DNA of 64,000 nucleotides from Bedellia somnulentella (taxonomy: Eukaryota; Arthropoda; Insecta; Lepidoptera; Bedelliidae). The notes under the pieces are model-generated. The model saw only the letters and a program-made list of their open reading frames with translations. It searched no databases and was not told the DNA's origin. The DNA is taken from assembly GCA_963576735.1 (NCBI GenBank), contig OY755175.1, positions 1,938,401-2,002,400 of the forward strand. The letters are read 5' to 3'. This document shows, in pieces, positions 22,043-33,270 of the stretch; within the stretch, counting starts at the first letter, position 1; each line of letters opens with the position of its first letter. A program made the position numbers and the translations under genes.

Positions 22043-22225
22043 TATGACTAAGAAAAGATGTGTGTTGCTGAGTTTCTTACGGGTTCTTCTCGCAACAATA
22101 CACCTTCCGAATCCGAAGTAGAGTCAGTAGAGTAAGATTTAACTTATACGTAAGTTTGTGACGTTCAAAAAATAGAGAACAATTCTTTTTATTTTGAAAT
22201 AAATATTTTTTATCTTTTAGTCTAA

Positions 22226-22763
22226 GATCCCGCTATAAGACGACCTTCACCGGGCTGGTTAATGGATGAAAGATATTTTTTATTAAATAAAATATGTCAA
22301 TAAATATATTGCGAATGGGTTGTCTGAAAAATTTCAGTCCAGAGTATGATTAATTAATAATTAAAAAATCATATTTTTTTTTCAATCACACTGGCTTGGT
22401 TAATGAACAAATTCTATTCCAATCGAAAATATGAAACCTATAGAATATAAAAACGTTAGGTTGTCTATTTATTTCCCGTCGCATTTCTTGGGTTGGCAGG
22501 TATAAACAGGTAAATCGATACTAGTAACTTGCACCGGTCCGGTTAATGAATGAAACTAAAATAAAAATAAAGATAATTTTATTACGAACACGGTGGTATA
22601 GGGTTGTCTGCAGAAAATCAGTCCTGAATTGCGGTTGTCGAATTTTAAAAAGTAAAATATTGCTGCGAGTGAGTACGTGCGACAGCGAGGTCCCAGCAAA
22701 CTATCCCATGCGGTAGAAGAGGACACAGCATTGCAGCTGTGTATAGTTTGTGGGTTGAATGAA
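22226..22763 (+). repeat. Left 538-bp terminal inverted repeat
   Basis: Contains successive GGTTAATG-AA motifs and ends in TGGGTTGAATGAA. Confidence 0.85.
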
Positions 22764-22932
22764 CAAGAGAGCGCGCATGCTATTTGTCGGTGAAAACGAA
22801 AAAGATAGCGATAGACTAGTAAATGCTACGCGTCATTTTGGAGTAGCTTAATATTAAAATATAGAAGAAAGTTTTGTTAAATGTTTCTTTTTATAAATGA
22901 ATTACATATGTGTGTATATATTTTATATAATG

Positions 22933-23311
22933 CTACCGTGATAGCCCAGTGGGTAGAACACTTGGTTATCGTGCAAGCGACTAGTGTTCGAATCCTGGGT
23001 CGGGCCTACACCAATTTGTCTTTTCTAAAGACATATGTGTGGTTAATTTATCATGGTTGTTAACGGTGAGGGAAAACATCGTGAGGAAACCCACATGGCT
23101 GAGTTGTACTTAGTCATGTGACAGTGTATTCGTACAAAACGGCGATAGGCCTGCCCCCTATCACGTGAGTAAACGGTCCATGCAAAACGTGGGTACTCTG
23201 AACACCAGGTGACAAAGTCACGTGATGTTCAGAAGTATTAGTACCTCTGCCAACCCCTTCGGGGATATTCGGCGTGAACGTTTATGTTATGTTATGTTTA
23301 TGTTATGTTAT
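22933..23311 (+). mobile_element. SINE-B, full length
   Basis: tRNA-like head (GTGATAGCCCAGTGGGTAG as A box, GTTCGAATCC as B box), a central ACACCAATTTGTCTTTTC, then CGATAGGCCTGCCCCCTATC, CCAACCCCTTCGGGGA and a GTTAT-type tail. Inserted inside the long-TIR element. Confidence 0.85.
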
Positions 23312-23462
23312 ATTTTATGTGATATTAAAGTATATACATCTTTAGTAAATAAAAAGGTAAATAAAAGTTATCAGCAGACGAAAAAAAAACAAAAATAAAA
23401 AAAAAAAATCTTTTTATTGTAACAAAATACAAATAGGTACTAAAGTTTTAAAAATTTTCAAA

Positions 23463-24203
23463 TTATTCAGGATCCGAGTCATCAGACATGTAATTGTGAT
23501 CTTCAATATCAGAAAATTCTTTATCATCGTTTTCTGTTTCAGTCGTTTCGACAATATCTTCTATTCTTAAAGGCGTATGATCCCCAATTAATCCTACTGG
23601 TTTTAAATATCCATCGAAGAACCAACCGCAGTTTTCACGTTGAAGTTTTACGCATACTGGATCCGCTGCATTAAGCCACATGGAATTTACGAAAATAGTT
23701 CTTAAAAATTTCTGAATCAATGATATCCAGCATGGTGGTATAGAGTTGGAGTCGAAGCCTTTTATTTTTTTTAAAAACTGCTCGCTGTCTTCTTTGTCAG
23801 AATATTTCTTCAGAAAAATGCGATATATCGCATCATTCACTTTGATGCAGTTCTTGACGCCATACATATTGGCAGTAAATTCTTGAACGGTGTTCATTTT
23901 TTCGTTAATGAAAATGTCAGCTTCATCTGTTAGTGACGCAAAAACTGTTTGATATTTTTCATTACCCGAAAGCAGCTTAAAAGGTTTTACTTTTCCTTTA
24001 TTGTGAAATGCAGCCGTGTAATCGCAACCTGTGAACGCATGGAAGGCGGGAAGACTTTGGCACAATTTGAGTCCTAACTTCAATGCTAGATCGGTGCAAT
24101 TAATGCAATCAACAGGTTGATTACTAGTCTTTTTTGTTGCTGAAGTGGCAAGCCAAATTTCTGATTCTGAAATTTTGTGCATATTTCCTAACAAAATAAT
24201 CAA
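23463..24203 (-). CDS. XPG/FEN-like nuclease-type ORF of the long-TIR element
   Basis: 246 residues. HAFTGCDYTAAFHNKGKVKP near residue 55 matches the GCDY-x-GKxK signature of XPG/FEN-type nucleases and of a widespread family of transposon-associated proteins with AFTGCDT-type motifs. The N-terminal acidic residues of a full nuclease are absent, so this is a C-terminal part. The rest (CWISLIQKFLRT, CGWFFDGYLKP) fits that family, and the C-terminus is strongly acidic (DDSDPE). No transposase DDE domain is present. Academ-type DNA transposons are known to carry an XPG-like domain, hence the inferred affiliation. The frame is open, but the element lacks other machinery. Confidence 0.55.
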   Translation of the reverse strand: MIILLGNMHKISESEIWLATSATKKTSNQPVDCINCTDLALKLGLKLCQSLPAFHAFTGCDYTAAFHNKGKVKPFKLLSGNEKYQTVFASLTDEADIFINEKMNTVQEFTANMYGVKNCIKVNDAIYRIFLKKYSDKEDSEQFLKKIKGFDSNSIPPCWISLIQKFLRTIFVNSMWLNAADPVCVKLQRENCGWFFDGYLKPVGLIGDHTPLRIEDIVETTETENDDKEFSDIEDHNYMSDDSDPE

Positions 24204-24226
24204 AACATCATTTTACAATTACATCA

Positions 24227-24764
24227 TTCATTCAACCCACAAACTATACACAGCTGCAATGCTGTGTCCTCTTCTATCGCATGGGATAGTTTGCTGGGAC
24301 CTCGCTGTCGCACGTACTCACTCGCAGCAATATTTTACTTTTTAAAATTCGACAACCGCAATTCAGGACTGATTTTCTGCAGACAACCCTATACCACCGT
24401 GTTCGTAATAAAATTATCTTTATTTTTAATTTAGTTTAATTCATTAACCGGATCGGTGCAAGTTACTAGTATCGATTTACCTGTGTATACCTGCCAACCC
24501 AAGAGTTGTGACGGGAAATAAATAGACAACCTAACGTTTATATATTCTATAGGTTTCATATTTTCGATTGGAATAGAATTTGTTCATTAACCAAGCCAGT
24601 GTGATTGAAAAAAAAATATGATTTTTTAATTATTAATTAATCATACTCTGGACTGAAATTTTTCAGACAACCCATTCGCAATATATTTATTGACATATTT
24701 TATTTATTAGAAAATATCTTTCATCCATTAACCAGCCCGGTGAAGGTCGTCTTATAGCGGGATC
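24227..24764 (-). repeat. Right 538-bp terminal inverted repeat
   Basis: Mirror of the left arm, beginning TTCATTCAACCCACAAAC and ending CTTATAGCGGGATC. Confidence 0.85.
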
Positions 24765-25128
24765 CTATACTATTATCTTTTATCTTCATCTTTTACCCCA
24801 TCGTGAAGGTTTTAGGTGAGATTAATTTTGCATTGCGTTCATCAATAAGTAATGGTCGTTTCATAAAATATAATAATATGCGATACTGCATAATTTTTAT
24901 TTTCATATTTTTTCATATTACCCCTATTTTCACACACATTTGGTGGGGACCAAAGGTGTCGAGCCAACTAAATATCTTGATCTGAACATTTGTTAATTGT
25001 AAAGCATTAGAACATTGTGAGAAACACACATAGCATACGTTTTTTAAACTCTCGCGGTTTGTAGACATTATATATAACAATAATCGGGATTAAGCAAGGA
25101 ATATTTTTAAATCACTTACGTCAGTATA

Positions 25129-25312
25129 AACATAACATAACATAAACGTTCACGCCGTTTATCCCAAAGGGTTGGCAGAGGTACCAAGAACTCACATGGC
25201 AGCGCCATCTAGTGTCCAGAGAAGGTACCCACGTTTTGCTTAGACAGTGTACTCACGTGATAGGGGGCAGGCCTATCGCCGTTTTGTACGAATACACTGT
25301 CACATGACTAAG
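25129..25312 (-). mobile_element. SINE-B 3' half in the A segment
   Basis: Begins with reversed ATAACATAAACGTTCACGCC. The paralogous sites in B (about 31931) and C lack it. Confidence 0.8.
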
Positions 25313-25471
25313 TATAGTAACTTCATAATTTACCAACGATTAACCAACGAATATTTTTAAACCCGATTATACTTATATATAATACACATCGTAAATGATA
25401 AAGTTACTAGCTAAGTTACGGGATGCGATTTTAGACCTACTTCGAAAGTTGAGTAGTAGTACTAGTAGCAG

Positions 25472-25677
25472 GCCGTGTAATGCCGGCTTTGAATGTCACT
25501 ACCCCTTTCTACCCATGGGTGTCGTAAGAGACTAGGGTATGGGGTTTTTAAGTGGGTTTTGGGCGATGCGGTTGGAGAACCAACACCAACGGTACTTTAT
25601 TTATTCCATCTTTTTCTAGCTTTGAAGTGCTGGCTACCCCTTTTTGCGATTTATGGCCGTGATTACATGCATGGATG
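25472..25677 (+). mobile_element. SINE-A in segment A
   Basis: Diverged subtype with GGCCGTGATTACATGCATG as tail, present in A, B and C. Confidence 0.75.
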
Positions 25678-26041
25678 TTCAGAAGTCTCTCAATTTATAG
25701 TTATAGAATAAGATAGAAAATTCTTTATCGTTAATAACATTTTTTTATTCACTTATTTTGAGAGTTATTTGACTAGTCGCACAAATATTGTATATTTAAG
25801 TCTAATAATTTAACATCGGTACAAATGTCACTTATTGAAGCTACATCTTTTAGTCAATTAGTATGAATACACCGTAGTCCTAATCTAAACTTACACTTAT
25901 AGCTAGTTAACATACAACAAGAATATATAATGTGATGTCTCAGGTAGGCAATGACAGTTTCCAGTTTGCACCACTTTGTCTCCTTCCGGTCTTTTACAAT
26001 TTAAATATTGATTCTTCCTTCAGTTAGAATTTAAATTTTGA

Positions 26042-26564
26042 TTACTCGTGTTTACTCCAATCTAACAAGGAGAGGTGTCCAAATTTTATGCGAAACATAT
26101 TGCGAGGATATCCATTATTGCTATTGTAACTGTTAGTGGATTCTTGACCTGGAATATAAAATCACTTAAAATGTTTCGCTGGCACACAAAAACTTTATAG
26201 ATTTACGCCCGATTTCTGAATTGAGTATTCAAGCTGAGAACAACTTAAGTATCGTTTTGTCTCATTCAGTTGTTAAGATTTCAATGCGACAGTACAATAC
26301 TTAAGTTGTTCTCAGCTGGAATACTCAATTCAGAATTCGGGCGTTATTTAAAACTCTTGTTCGAAACTTATCCTATATTTAACTTTCAAAGATGGCTAAG
26401 GTATTTTAATGCTGAAGCCCTGGTTATCCTTAGTTAGCTTGTAAAAAAATATATTTTTTAATTATTGTTAGTATTATTTATTTTGTAGAAACTAAATAGT
26501 AACCTCTTATATCAGCTACAAATGCTGCTCCTATGATAAACAATATCAGTAAAAGGATCTTCAT
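26042..26564 (-). CDS. Locus A: short Asn-rich secreted peptide (two exons)
   Basis: Exon 1 is 26564-26504 (61 bp), a 20-residue signal peptide starting MKILLLIL and ending AFVADIR. Exon 2 is 26148-26042, entered through TTCCAG|GT, giving Gly-Gln-Glu-Ser-Thr at the join. The total is 168 nt, 55 residues plus stop. The mature part (about 36 residues) begins with an Asn/Ser/Tyr segment (NSYNSNNGYPRN) and ends with LLDWSKHE. It has no cysteines and no YWxP repeat. YPRN and the start after the splice resemble locus 2, so it is a shortened paralog. The 355-bp intron contains a 138-bp hairpin MITE. A TATA box is at 26619-26634 and an AATAAA signal (minus strand) at 25744-25749, which predicts a transcript of about 0.85 kb before splicing. 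Function unknown. Confidence 0.75.
26206..26343. mobile_element. 138-bp hairpin MITE in locus A intron
   Basis: Terminal inverted repeats of about 50 bp (CGCCCGATTTCTGAATTGAG at the tip) flanked by TTA on both sides. The 3-bp duplication suggests the PIF/Harbinger group. It lies 57 bp upstream of exon 2 in the transcript. Confidence 0.7.
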
Positions 26565-26618
26565 TTTTCTTCTGTCCGATCTCTTAACCTAGTATGGTAT
26601 TGTGTTTAATAATAATTC

Positions 26619-26793
26619 CGAAGTCTTATATACTATTTTCAATGTACTTATGATATTTAAAAAAATTTTTTTATTAAGTATCAATGGTAACCATTGTATA
26701 CAAAAATATAATGTAAATATTATAGTATTACAATACTGCTTTATAAATTCATACAAAAAGAGAATTGAACTATTTAGACAGTTAACCTCGAGG
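26619..26793 (-). promoter_or_regulatory. Locus A promoter: TATA and upstream block
   Basis: TATATAAGACTTC lies at about 26634-26619, and GTTAACCTCGAGG at 26781-26793. Between them the region is AT-rich and shared with B and C. Confidence 0.62.
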
Positions 26794-26839
26794 CATTGTA
26801 GAATCTGTTTTGGCAACTAATATAATGGACCATGTAGTT

Positions 26840-26935
26840 ACATACATACATATACTCACGCCATTAGTTCCCATCGGGGTAGGCAGAGACTATCTATCGC
26901 CACTTCGTACGATCCTGACAAACCTCTCTAGCTTC
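26840..26935 (-). mobile_element. RTE-like LINE 3' tip
   Basis: Tail TACATACATATACTCACGCC, then the last about 25 codons before the stop. Shared with B at 34435-34540. Confidence 0.68.
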
Positions 26936-27088
26936 GTTTACATTACATTACATTAAATTTACCATGTAGTTAATACAAATATTACAAAACATACATATTT
27001 ACATCTAAATATCCCTAGAAGGGGTAGCCAGAGCTTTAGAGCTGGAAACTCTTCAGCCACATTTGGAAATTGATGGGGGAGAAGATGG

Positions 27089-28683
27089 TGGAAAATATTA
27101 TTATTATTATTTATTTATGCAATCAGACAACAAGGGTCCATAGAGTTAGTAACATTACTAGGTTGGCATGGGACCGTCGGATGCCAATAAAAGGAGCGAA
27201 TACTGCGCGCGGCCTAAAGGGGCCTATCGAACAATAAGGGGTATCCTAGCGTATGGCTGAATACCGACAAATATACTAAATTTGCCATCGTTACGAAGAG
27301 CCCTTCGCTGCATCCACTTGCCAGAATTGTGACAATATTTACCAAATGCAAGGAGAAACAACAAACAAATACACAACCAATGAAAGATTTTATGAAATAC
27401 TTCAACTACTTCAATACGATTTTCGGCATAATGAGTACAATCAGAACAAATTAATACAAATAGAGACGCAGAAACTGTCATTAGTCATTACTGACTGGAA
27501 TAGATATAAGTCATGAATTCGAACAAACGTGTTCTAAGTTCCTGCTTGCGTAATTGCTAGGCTTATTGTAGTTTGGAAGTCTGCACTACAATTTGGTGAT
27601 GCACTACAGCGGATACAAAAGTGGCAAAAACAATATTATCGAGGAACGTCAACGACTGAAGGAGTAAGAGAATTTCGTTAAGGAGTATGGTAGACTCAAT
27701 CGAAACCTCCTTGTCCTTTGCGAAACGATTGAAAAACATTATGAAACGGAACGTTTATGTCATCGGGTGACAGTCAATATGGCGACTAAGATTTGTTTGT
27801 CAGCAATCAGCACCATTAAAATTTAGCAAAGTACTCGACAATCCGAATTTTGCGGATAGATGTTGTCGACTCAAAATCATTATTTTTTTATGTATTATTA
27901 TTCAGGTAAGGTTTCGATCGAGTCTACCGTACCCCGTGACGAAATTATTAATATAGATTCTATTTTCACGCGCTGGCATTGTTTACGTAATTTTTCCATA
28001 TACTAACATTATAATTTTTTAATGGTGATTATTCGTCCGATTTTTATCAAAATTGACATAAACCATCTAGACATAATCCTTGACAACCATGCAAAATTTC
28101 AGGGTTCTGAGTTGAGCCGTTTGGGAGGAGTACGATCACAACGAAATGCAAAAGTCGGGGGTAAATGAAGCTTCGCTCCAATTATCTTAGCTTATGTTAG
28201 TATACAGTATTATCTATTTATTATTTAATCAGTCAATTAGCACCCGCGCAAGGTGCTGCATTATTGGGGAATCGTAGCGCCCTGCTATGGTCCTCAGGAT
28301 AGAGTTAAGGCTGCACCGTACCCTGCAGAGCAATGAAGCGGCTTTTTTGCGCATAATGGTATAAAAGTCGTCTGTACGGTTCTGCGCAAACATGCCCGAA
28401 GCACTACAGAAGCGAGGCAGCCCAAACAACATTCTGAAACCATTATTGTATTGGACTCGCAGAGCAGTGATGGCCCGCTGCGTATATCTGGTCCATAGGG
28501 TGCACGTATAAAAATACCTGACAGTAGGCTTTAAATAGACTTATTTTGACCTCTTTGCTACACCGAGCAAATCTACGAATCAGCATATTACAGCGGACTT
28601 CTTATTATATCCTCTTGGTCTTTGAGGTCGTCGGTAACAATATGCCCCAGATATTTAAATTAATTAAATTAATAATTAATAAA
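27089..28683 (-). mobile_element. LINE-derived insertion in a SINE-A
   Basis: Absent from the homologous B segment. An ATT-rich end near 27090, no confident coding sequence from 27220 to 28180, and an RT end fragment at 28229-28640. A 20-bp inverted pair (GGTAGACTCAATCGAAACC and complement near 27918-27937) may mark a further small element. Confidence 0.5.
28229..28640 (-). pseudogene. RT C-terminal fragment of a LINE
   Basis: Reads LFGLPRFCSASGMFAQNRTD and MRKKAASLLCRVRCSLNSIL, the tail typical of lepidopteran non-LTR RT proteins. No catalytic motifs remain. Confidence 0.65.
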
Positions 28684-28784
28684 AATAAAGTATTGTTGGT
28701 GATGAGTCTCCAACCGCATCGCCCAAAAACCATTTAAAAAAGCCCCACACCCTTAGTCACCTCTTACGACACCCGTGAGTAGAA

Positions 28785-30402
28785 TAATAATAATAATAAT
28801 AATAAAGCCATTTATTTCTCACTTAAATTTTTTACATTTCAACTTAAAAATACAAATTATTATTAATTATGCACTTAAAATATAACATTCATTACATAAC
28901 AATAAATTTTTACCATCAGATGTAATTAATATAAATTAAAATTTTAAAATCAAAATTATAAATTAAAATTATAAATTAAAATTAAAATTATTTACAAATA
29001 TAATATATACAGCATTACATCATTTGTTTAAAAATATTTATCATTTAACGTTTAACTGCATTTAATTTATTTTTAGTGTTATAATTTATTCTTATTTATA
29101 CATTTTATTCTTTTATGTGAGACACCCATTTTTGGGCGTAGGCCTCCTCCAACCCCTTCCATTTGCCTCTCTGCTTGGCTGTGCGGGTCCACGTAGCGCC
29201 AGCCAACTGCACGATGTCGTCCGCCCAGCGCCGCCGTGGTCTGCCGCGTGGCCTCGTCGCTTCTCTGGGATACCAGTGAAGGAGTCTCTCACTCCACCGG
29301 TTGTCAGTTGTTCTCGTGACGTGACCTGCCCATCTCCACTTGAGTCTGCATGCTAGCTCTACGGCGTCTGTCACCTTGGTCATATTTCTGAGTGATGTGT
29401 TTCGTACCCTGTGTTTTAGCTTGATGTTTAGCATGCTCCGTTCAGCTGCTCTCTGAAACACATTAAGTTTTTGAACGATATTTTTAGTAAGGGTCCAAGT
29501 TTGACACCCGTAGAGTAGGGTGGGAAGAACAATCGTGTCCATCGCTTTCTTTTTAAGATGTGTCGGAAGCTTGGACTTGAATACATCCTTGAGACTCCAG
29601 TATTTGCCCCACGCTTTTTTTATTCTTCGTTCTACTTCTCTAGATGTTTGATCAGCGAATGTAATATTTTGTCCTAAGTAAATGTACTCTTCTACGTAAT
29701 CTATGGTGTGTTCTGCTATTTTGATAGGGATTTTTTGATAGTTTGTCATGGCAAACGTTTTTTGCTTGTTCATCTGAAGCCCACAGTTTTTACTCTGTTG
29801 GTCAAGCGTTTCTATCATGTGGACTAGGGTCTCGTGGCTTTCTGCAATGAGAACAATATCGTCAGCGAATCTAAGATTGTTAAGGACTTCTCCATTAATA
29901 TTCACACCGATTTCATCCCAACTTAGTTGTCTAAAAATTTGTTCTAATAATGCTGTGAACAGGTTGGGCGAAACCGGGTCGCCTTGTTTTACTCCTCGTT
30001 GTATGTTGAATGGTTCTCCTTTTCTCTCTAGTTTAACGATTCCCTTACTATTTTTGTAGATTTCTTTTAGTATATCAATGTAGGCTGTCTCTACGCCTTG
30101 CTCTACCAAAGCCTGCCATAGGGGTTCGTGCTTAATAGAGTCAAAAGCTTTGCAATAATCTATAAAGGCAATATAGAGCTTTTTATTATACTCTGTGCAT
30201 TTTTCAATTAGTTGTGTGATTGTGAATATATGGTCTGTGGTAGAGTAGTTCTTTCGGAATCCAGCTTGTTCTCTAGGTTGGTTACTGTCCAGCATTTTAG
30301 ATATCCTTTTTAAAAGTAGAGTTGCGAATACTTTGTAAATTGTTTGTTGTAAGCTTATTGGCCTGTAGTTGTCTAGGCTCATAGGATCTCCTTTTTTGTA
30401 GA
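28785..30402 (-). mobile_element. 5'-truncated RTE-like LINE
   Basis: Its 3' end is an ATT microsatellite at 28785-28803. The 3' UTR is about 300 bp. Coding sequence runs from 30402 down to the stop at 29105. It sits at the AGTAG point of a SINE-A. Confidence 0.75.
29105..30402 (-). CDS. RTE-clade-like reverse transcriptase, N-terminally truncated
   Basis: About 430 codons of LINE sequence; an open frame of 528 codons continues further upstream into unrelated repeat sequence. RT motifs in order: NYRPISLQQTIYKVFATLLL, AGFRKNYSTTDH, IAFIDYCKAFDSI (first catalytic Asp), RGVKQGDPVSPNLFTALLEQ, LRFADDIVLIAES (paired Asp), MNKQKT, then LLYGCQTWTL and the C-terminal GHVTRTTDNRWSERLLHW and RPRGRPRRRWADD, ending AYAQKWVSH. 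The whole C-terminus is intact, while the endonuclease and first RT segments are missing. RTE affiliation is by motif style, especially FADDIVLIAES and GRPRRRWADD. No frame damage inside, so it is relatively recent. Confidence 0.85.
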
Positions 30403-30660
30403 GATATATAGAGCCAATGTGGAAGGTAATGTTAGTAGAGGACGACCTCGGAGGACACATTTGGATCAAATAGAAAATGTGCTCAAAAAGGCAGGTGTCC
30501 GCAGTATGAAGAATAAAAGAGCATGTATGAAAAGATTGATGGATGTAAACTAAGCCAGAGAGGTGTGCCAGGATCGTACAAAGTGGCGATCGATAGTCTC
30601 TGCCTACCCCAATGGGAACTAACGGCGTGAGCATCTGTATGTATGTATGTATGTATGTAT
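30403..30660 (+). pseudogene. RTE-like LINE 3' end, second family
   Basis: EIYRANVEGNVSRGRPRRT, then KKAGVRSMKNKRACMKRLMD, with a stop at TAA in place of NEA, followed by REVCQDRTKWRSIVSAYPNG. Tail GGCGTGAGCATCTGTATG plus GTAT repeats. Confidence 0.75.
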
Positions 30661-30681
30661 GTATATCATTTAAGATTCTTA

Positions 30682-31312
30682 CCTCTCCCATGGCCGAAAA
30701 AATGATTGCAAATTACGTAAACAAAAAAAAGATGAAAAAGTTTTATAGCAGATATACATATGCTCACGCCATCACTTCCCATTGTGGTAGACAGATAAGT
30801 TTAATTACATACATACATATATGAACTCCCGCCATTATTACCCATCGGACTTATATATTCATACACATACTGACGCCATCACTTCCCATAGGGGAAGGCA
30901 GATATGTATAATTATATTCATACTTACATACATATACTCACGCTATCATTTCCGATTGGGGTAGGTAAATACGTTTTATCACATACATGCAAGTAATATT
31001 ATATTATAAATATTCACGCTTTAACTTCCCATCGGAGTAAGCAGATACGTTTAATTACATACATACACACATATAATCACGCCATTACCTCCGATTGTGG
31101 TAAGCAGATAATTTTAATTACATTCATACATATGTAAACTCCCGCCATTATTTCCTTTTGGAGTCGGCAGATACGTATTGTTTCAAATATGCATACATAT
31201 ACTCACGCCATCACTTCTTATTTGGGTAGGCAAATATTGCGTTAGTATATGCATACATATACGTACTCTCCCATTTAAAATTCTAATTTTCTGTTTCGGC
31301 CATGGGAGAGGC
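30682..31312. mobile_element. Inverted-repeat-bounded element with minisatellite core, copy X1
   Basis: CCTCTCCCATGGCCGAAA at 30682-30699 and its complement at 31294-31312. Between them are about eight units of 62-72 bp (30745-31265), each like the RTE 3' tip: ACTCACGCCAT, TTCCCAT, GGGGTAGGCAGATA, then ATACATACATA. Confidence 0.65.
30745..31265 (-). repeat. Minisatellite of RTE 3' tips, X1
   Basis: Unit starts near 30760, 30824, 30870, 30938, 31009, 31076, 31137 and 31201; mutated but aligned. Confidence 0.75.
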
Positions 31313-32095
31313 GAGAAACTAAAAGTATTCCCAAAATAATCATTTATTTCGGAAATTAAAACATTCCATATACAGGTGAGACAACACAAAAAGAAATTAA
31401 AATAAAATTCACGACATTATTAAAAATCTTACACATCTACAGATAGACATAAAATAAAATCAGGCTGTGTTAATTAAAATTAAAATCATATTAAATTAGC
31501 ATACAAAAAAAAATAGAATTAAAAAATAATCAATACAAACAAATTATAAAATAGCAATAAAAATAATTTCTGAAGACATTTAATATAATTGAAAGTAATT
31601 GTGTGGGGCTACGTGTACGGACATCCAATGTTTTATCATTGAAGTGTAGTGCCGGCAGTACAATACACTGAAGTGTAGTACCGGCTTAGAATGTACGAAC
31701 GATACTGCATAAATTTCATTCATTTTATCCCATTTTCTTTTACACATATATGTCCCCACCAAAGGTGTCGAGCCAACTAAATATCTTGATCTGGACATTT
31801 GTTAATTAGGTAAAGCTTTAGAACATTGCGCGAAACTCACGTCGTATACGCTTTTTAAACTCTCGCGGTTTGTAGACATTATACATAACAATAATCGGGA
31901 TTAAGCAAGGAATATTTTTAAATCACTTACGTAAGTGTAGTAACTTCATAATTTACCAACGATTAACCAACGAATATTTTTAAACCCGATTATACTTGTG
32001 TATAATACACAGCGTAAATGATAAAGTTACTAGCTAAGTTACGGGATGCGATTTTAGACCTACTTCGAAAGTCGAGTAGTAGTACTAGTAGCAGG

Positions 32096-32336
32096 CCGTG
32101 TAATGCCGGCTTAGAATGTCACTACCCCTACCCATGGGTGTCATGAGAGACAACTAAGATTAAAGTAAGGTTTTTAAAGTGGGTTTTAGGCGATGCGGTT
32201 GGAGACCCTACACCAACGGTACTTTATTTATTCCATCTTGTCCCCTATAAACGTTCAGATGTGGCTGAGGAGTTTCTAGCTCTGAAGCGCTGGCTACCCC
32301 TTTTTGCGATTTATGGCCGTGATTACATGCATATAT
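32096..32336 (+). mobile_element. SINE-A in segment B
   Basis: Same subtype as 25472. The LINE domain of 32336-33270 begins directly in its tail. Confidence 0.75.
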
Positions 32337-33270
32337 GCATTGCTTGGTCCAGATTCGAGTGTTCCGACAAACATGGCTTCTCAGAGGTCTTGGGATGACA
32401 TTCTGTGCGGGCGGATTCAATTAAACCTCTTGAACTCTGCTTCCGATCCTGCACAGCGTGCTCGTCTCATGGCCTCTATGGAGCCTGAGTCGGGATACTG
32501 GTTGAATGCATTACCTTCTGAGGCGATTGGTACGTTACTGGACAGGTCGACTTTTTGTTTGGGAGTATGTTTGAGAGTTGGTGCCAAAATCAATGAAATT
32601 CATCGTTGTCGTTGTGGAGTACAGGTTGACCAATGGGGCCACCACGGACTTTCATGCCCCCGCAGTGCAGGTCGCCTATCACGACATGCTGCCTTAAATG
32701 ATATCATCCGTCGGGCTCTTGTCAGCGCCCACGTGCCAGCGACCTTGGAACCTCCTGGATTAATACGGGACGATGGCAGGAGACCTGATGGTATGACTTT
32801 GTTGCCTTGGAGAAATGGCAGGGCGCTGATATGGGATGCAACCTGTGTCGACACTCTTGCGCCTTGCCATTTATCCGGGTCGGCGGCGCGTGCAGGTACT
32901 GCTGCTGCCAACGCCGAGAGTTTCAAACGGCGTAAATACTCAGTATTAATAAATGACTATCATTTCATACCTTTCGCCGTTGAAACTCTCGGCCCGTGGG
33001 GCAACGAGGCGCGGCTGTTCTTTAAAGAACTGTCCGTTCGCCTTGTGGAAGTGTGTGGTGATCCCAGAGCTGGCAGCTACCTCGGCCAACGCATTAGCTT
33101 GGCCATCCAAAGAGGAAATGCTGCTAGCATTTTGGGCACGTTACCCTACACCGACAACGATGAATTTCACGAAATTTTTGTTTGTAATATATATATATAT
33201 TTAGTTTTAATTGATTTTTTATACCATGATTGTAAATATTTGTAATTTGTTATTTGAATAAACCTCCTTG
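32336..33270 (+). pseudogene. C-terminal endonuclease-type domain of a LINE, GC-rich insertion
   Basis: The frame continues from SINE sequence (start 32304) to a stop at 33243; LINE homology is roughly residues 15-285. A zinc-knuckle-like CRCGVQVDQWGHHGLSC, then GRLSRHAALNDIIRRAL, RPDGMTLLPWRNGRALIWD with PD...D spacing as in restriction-like endonucleases, SAARAGTAAANAESFKRRKY, FAVETLGPWGNEARLF and SYLGQRISLAIQRGNAASIL. Such a domain follows the RT in some non-LTR elements; which clade is uncertain. RT itself is absent, so this is a 5'-truncated copy. The 3' end is AATAAACCTCCTTG with no poly(A). Segments A and C lack it. It is clearly more GC-rich than its surroundings. Confidence 0.62.

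Larger units (their letters stand above)
22226..24764. mobile_element. DNA transposon with 538-bp terminal inverted repeats
   Basis: GATCCCGCTATAAGACGACC opens the left repeat (22226-22763), and its complement closes the right (24227-24764). The arms pair along their full length with few mismatches. Between them lie a SINE-B copy (22933-23311) and a minus-strand ORF (24203-23463). The element sits in the TATCTTTT tail of the preceding LINE. Flanks CTAA and CTAT give no clean target duplication; a 3-bp CTA is possible. Long-armed elements of this type occur in several superfamilies; the ORF favours an Academ-like origin. Confidence 0.75.
26990..28785 (-). mobile_element. SINE-A split by LINE debris
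   Basis: Parts 26990-27088 and 28684-28785 match the continuous copy at 34584-34814 in segment B. The 1.6 kb between them is an insertion with possible AAAATA flanks. Confidence 0.7.

Noticed and set aside
22933..23010. tRNA gene
   Set aside because: A and B boxes are present, but the segment continues into the SINE-B body seen in many copies. The same holds for 19742, 44640-44697, 51376 and 63091.
24145..24345. 66-codon ORF in the right inverted repeat
   Set aside because: Lies across the inverted repeat boundary and has no counterpart frame in the left arm.
27214..27481. Overlapping minus-strand ORFs of 63 and 85 codons
   Set aside because: Hydrophobic but without a start context or relative; they lie in an insertion absent from the homologous segment.
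29117..30059. Plus-strand ORFs over the RTE-like RT
   Set aside because: Antisense shadows; the minus strand has all RT motifs.
30745..31265. CRISPR-like array
   Set aside because: Repeats are diverged, adjoining and without constant spacers, and the genome is eukaryotic; they are LINE-tip minisatellite units.
32600..32926. Minus-strand 108-codon ORF
   Set aside because: Antisense shadow of the GC-rich LINE domain.
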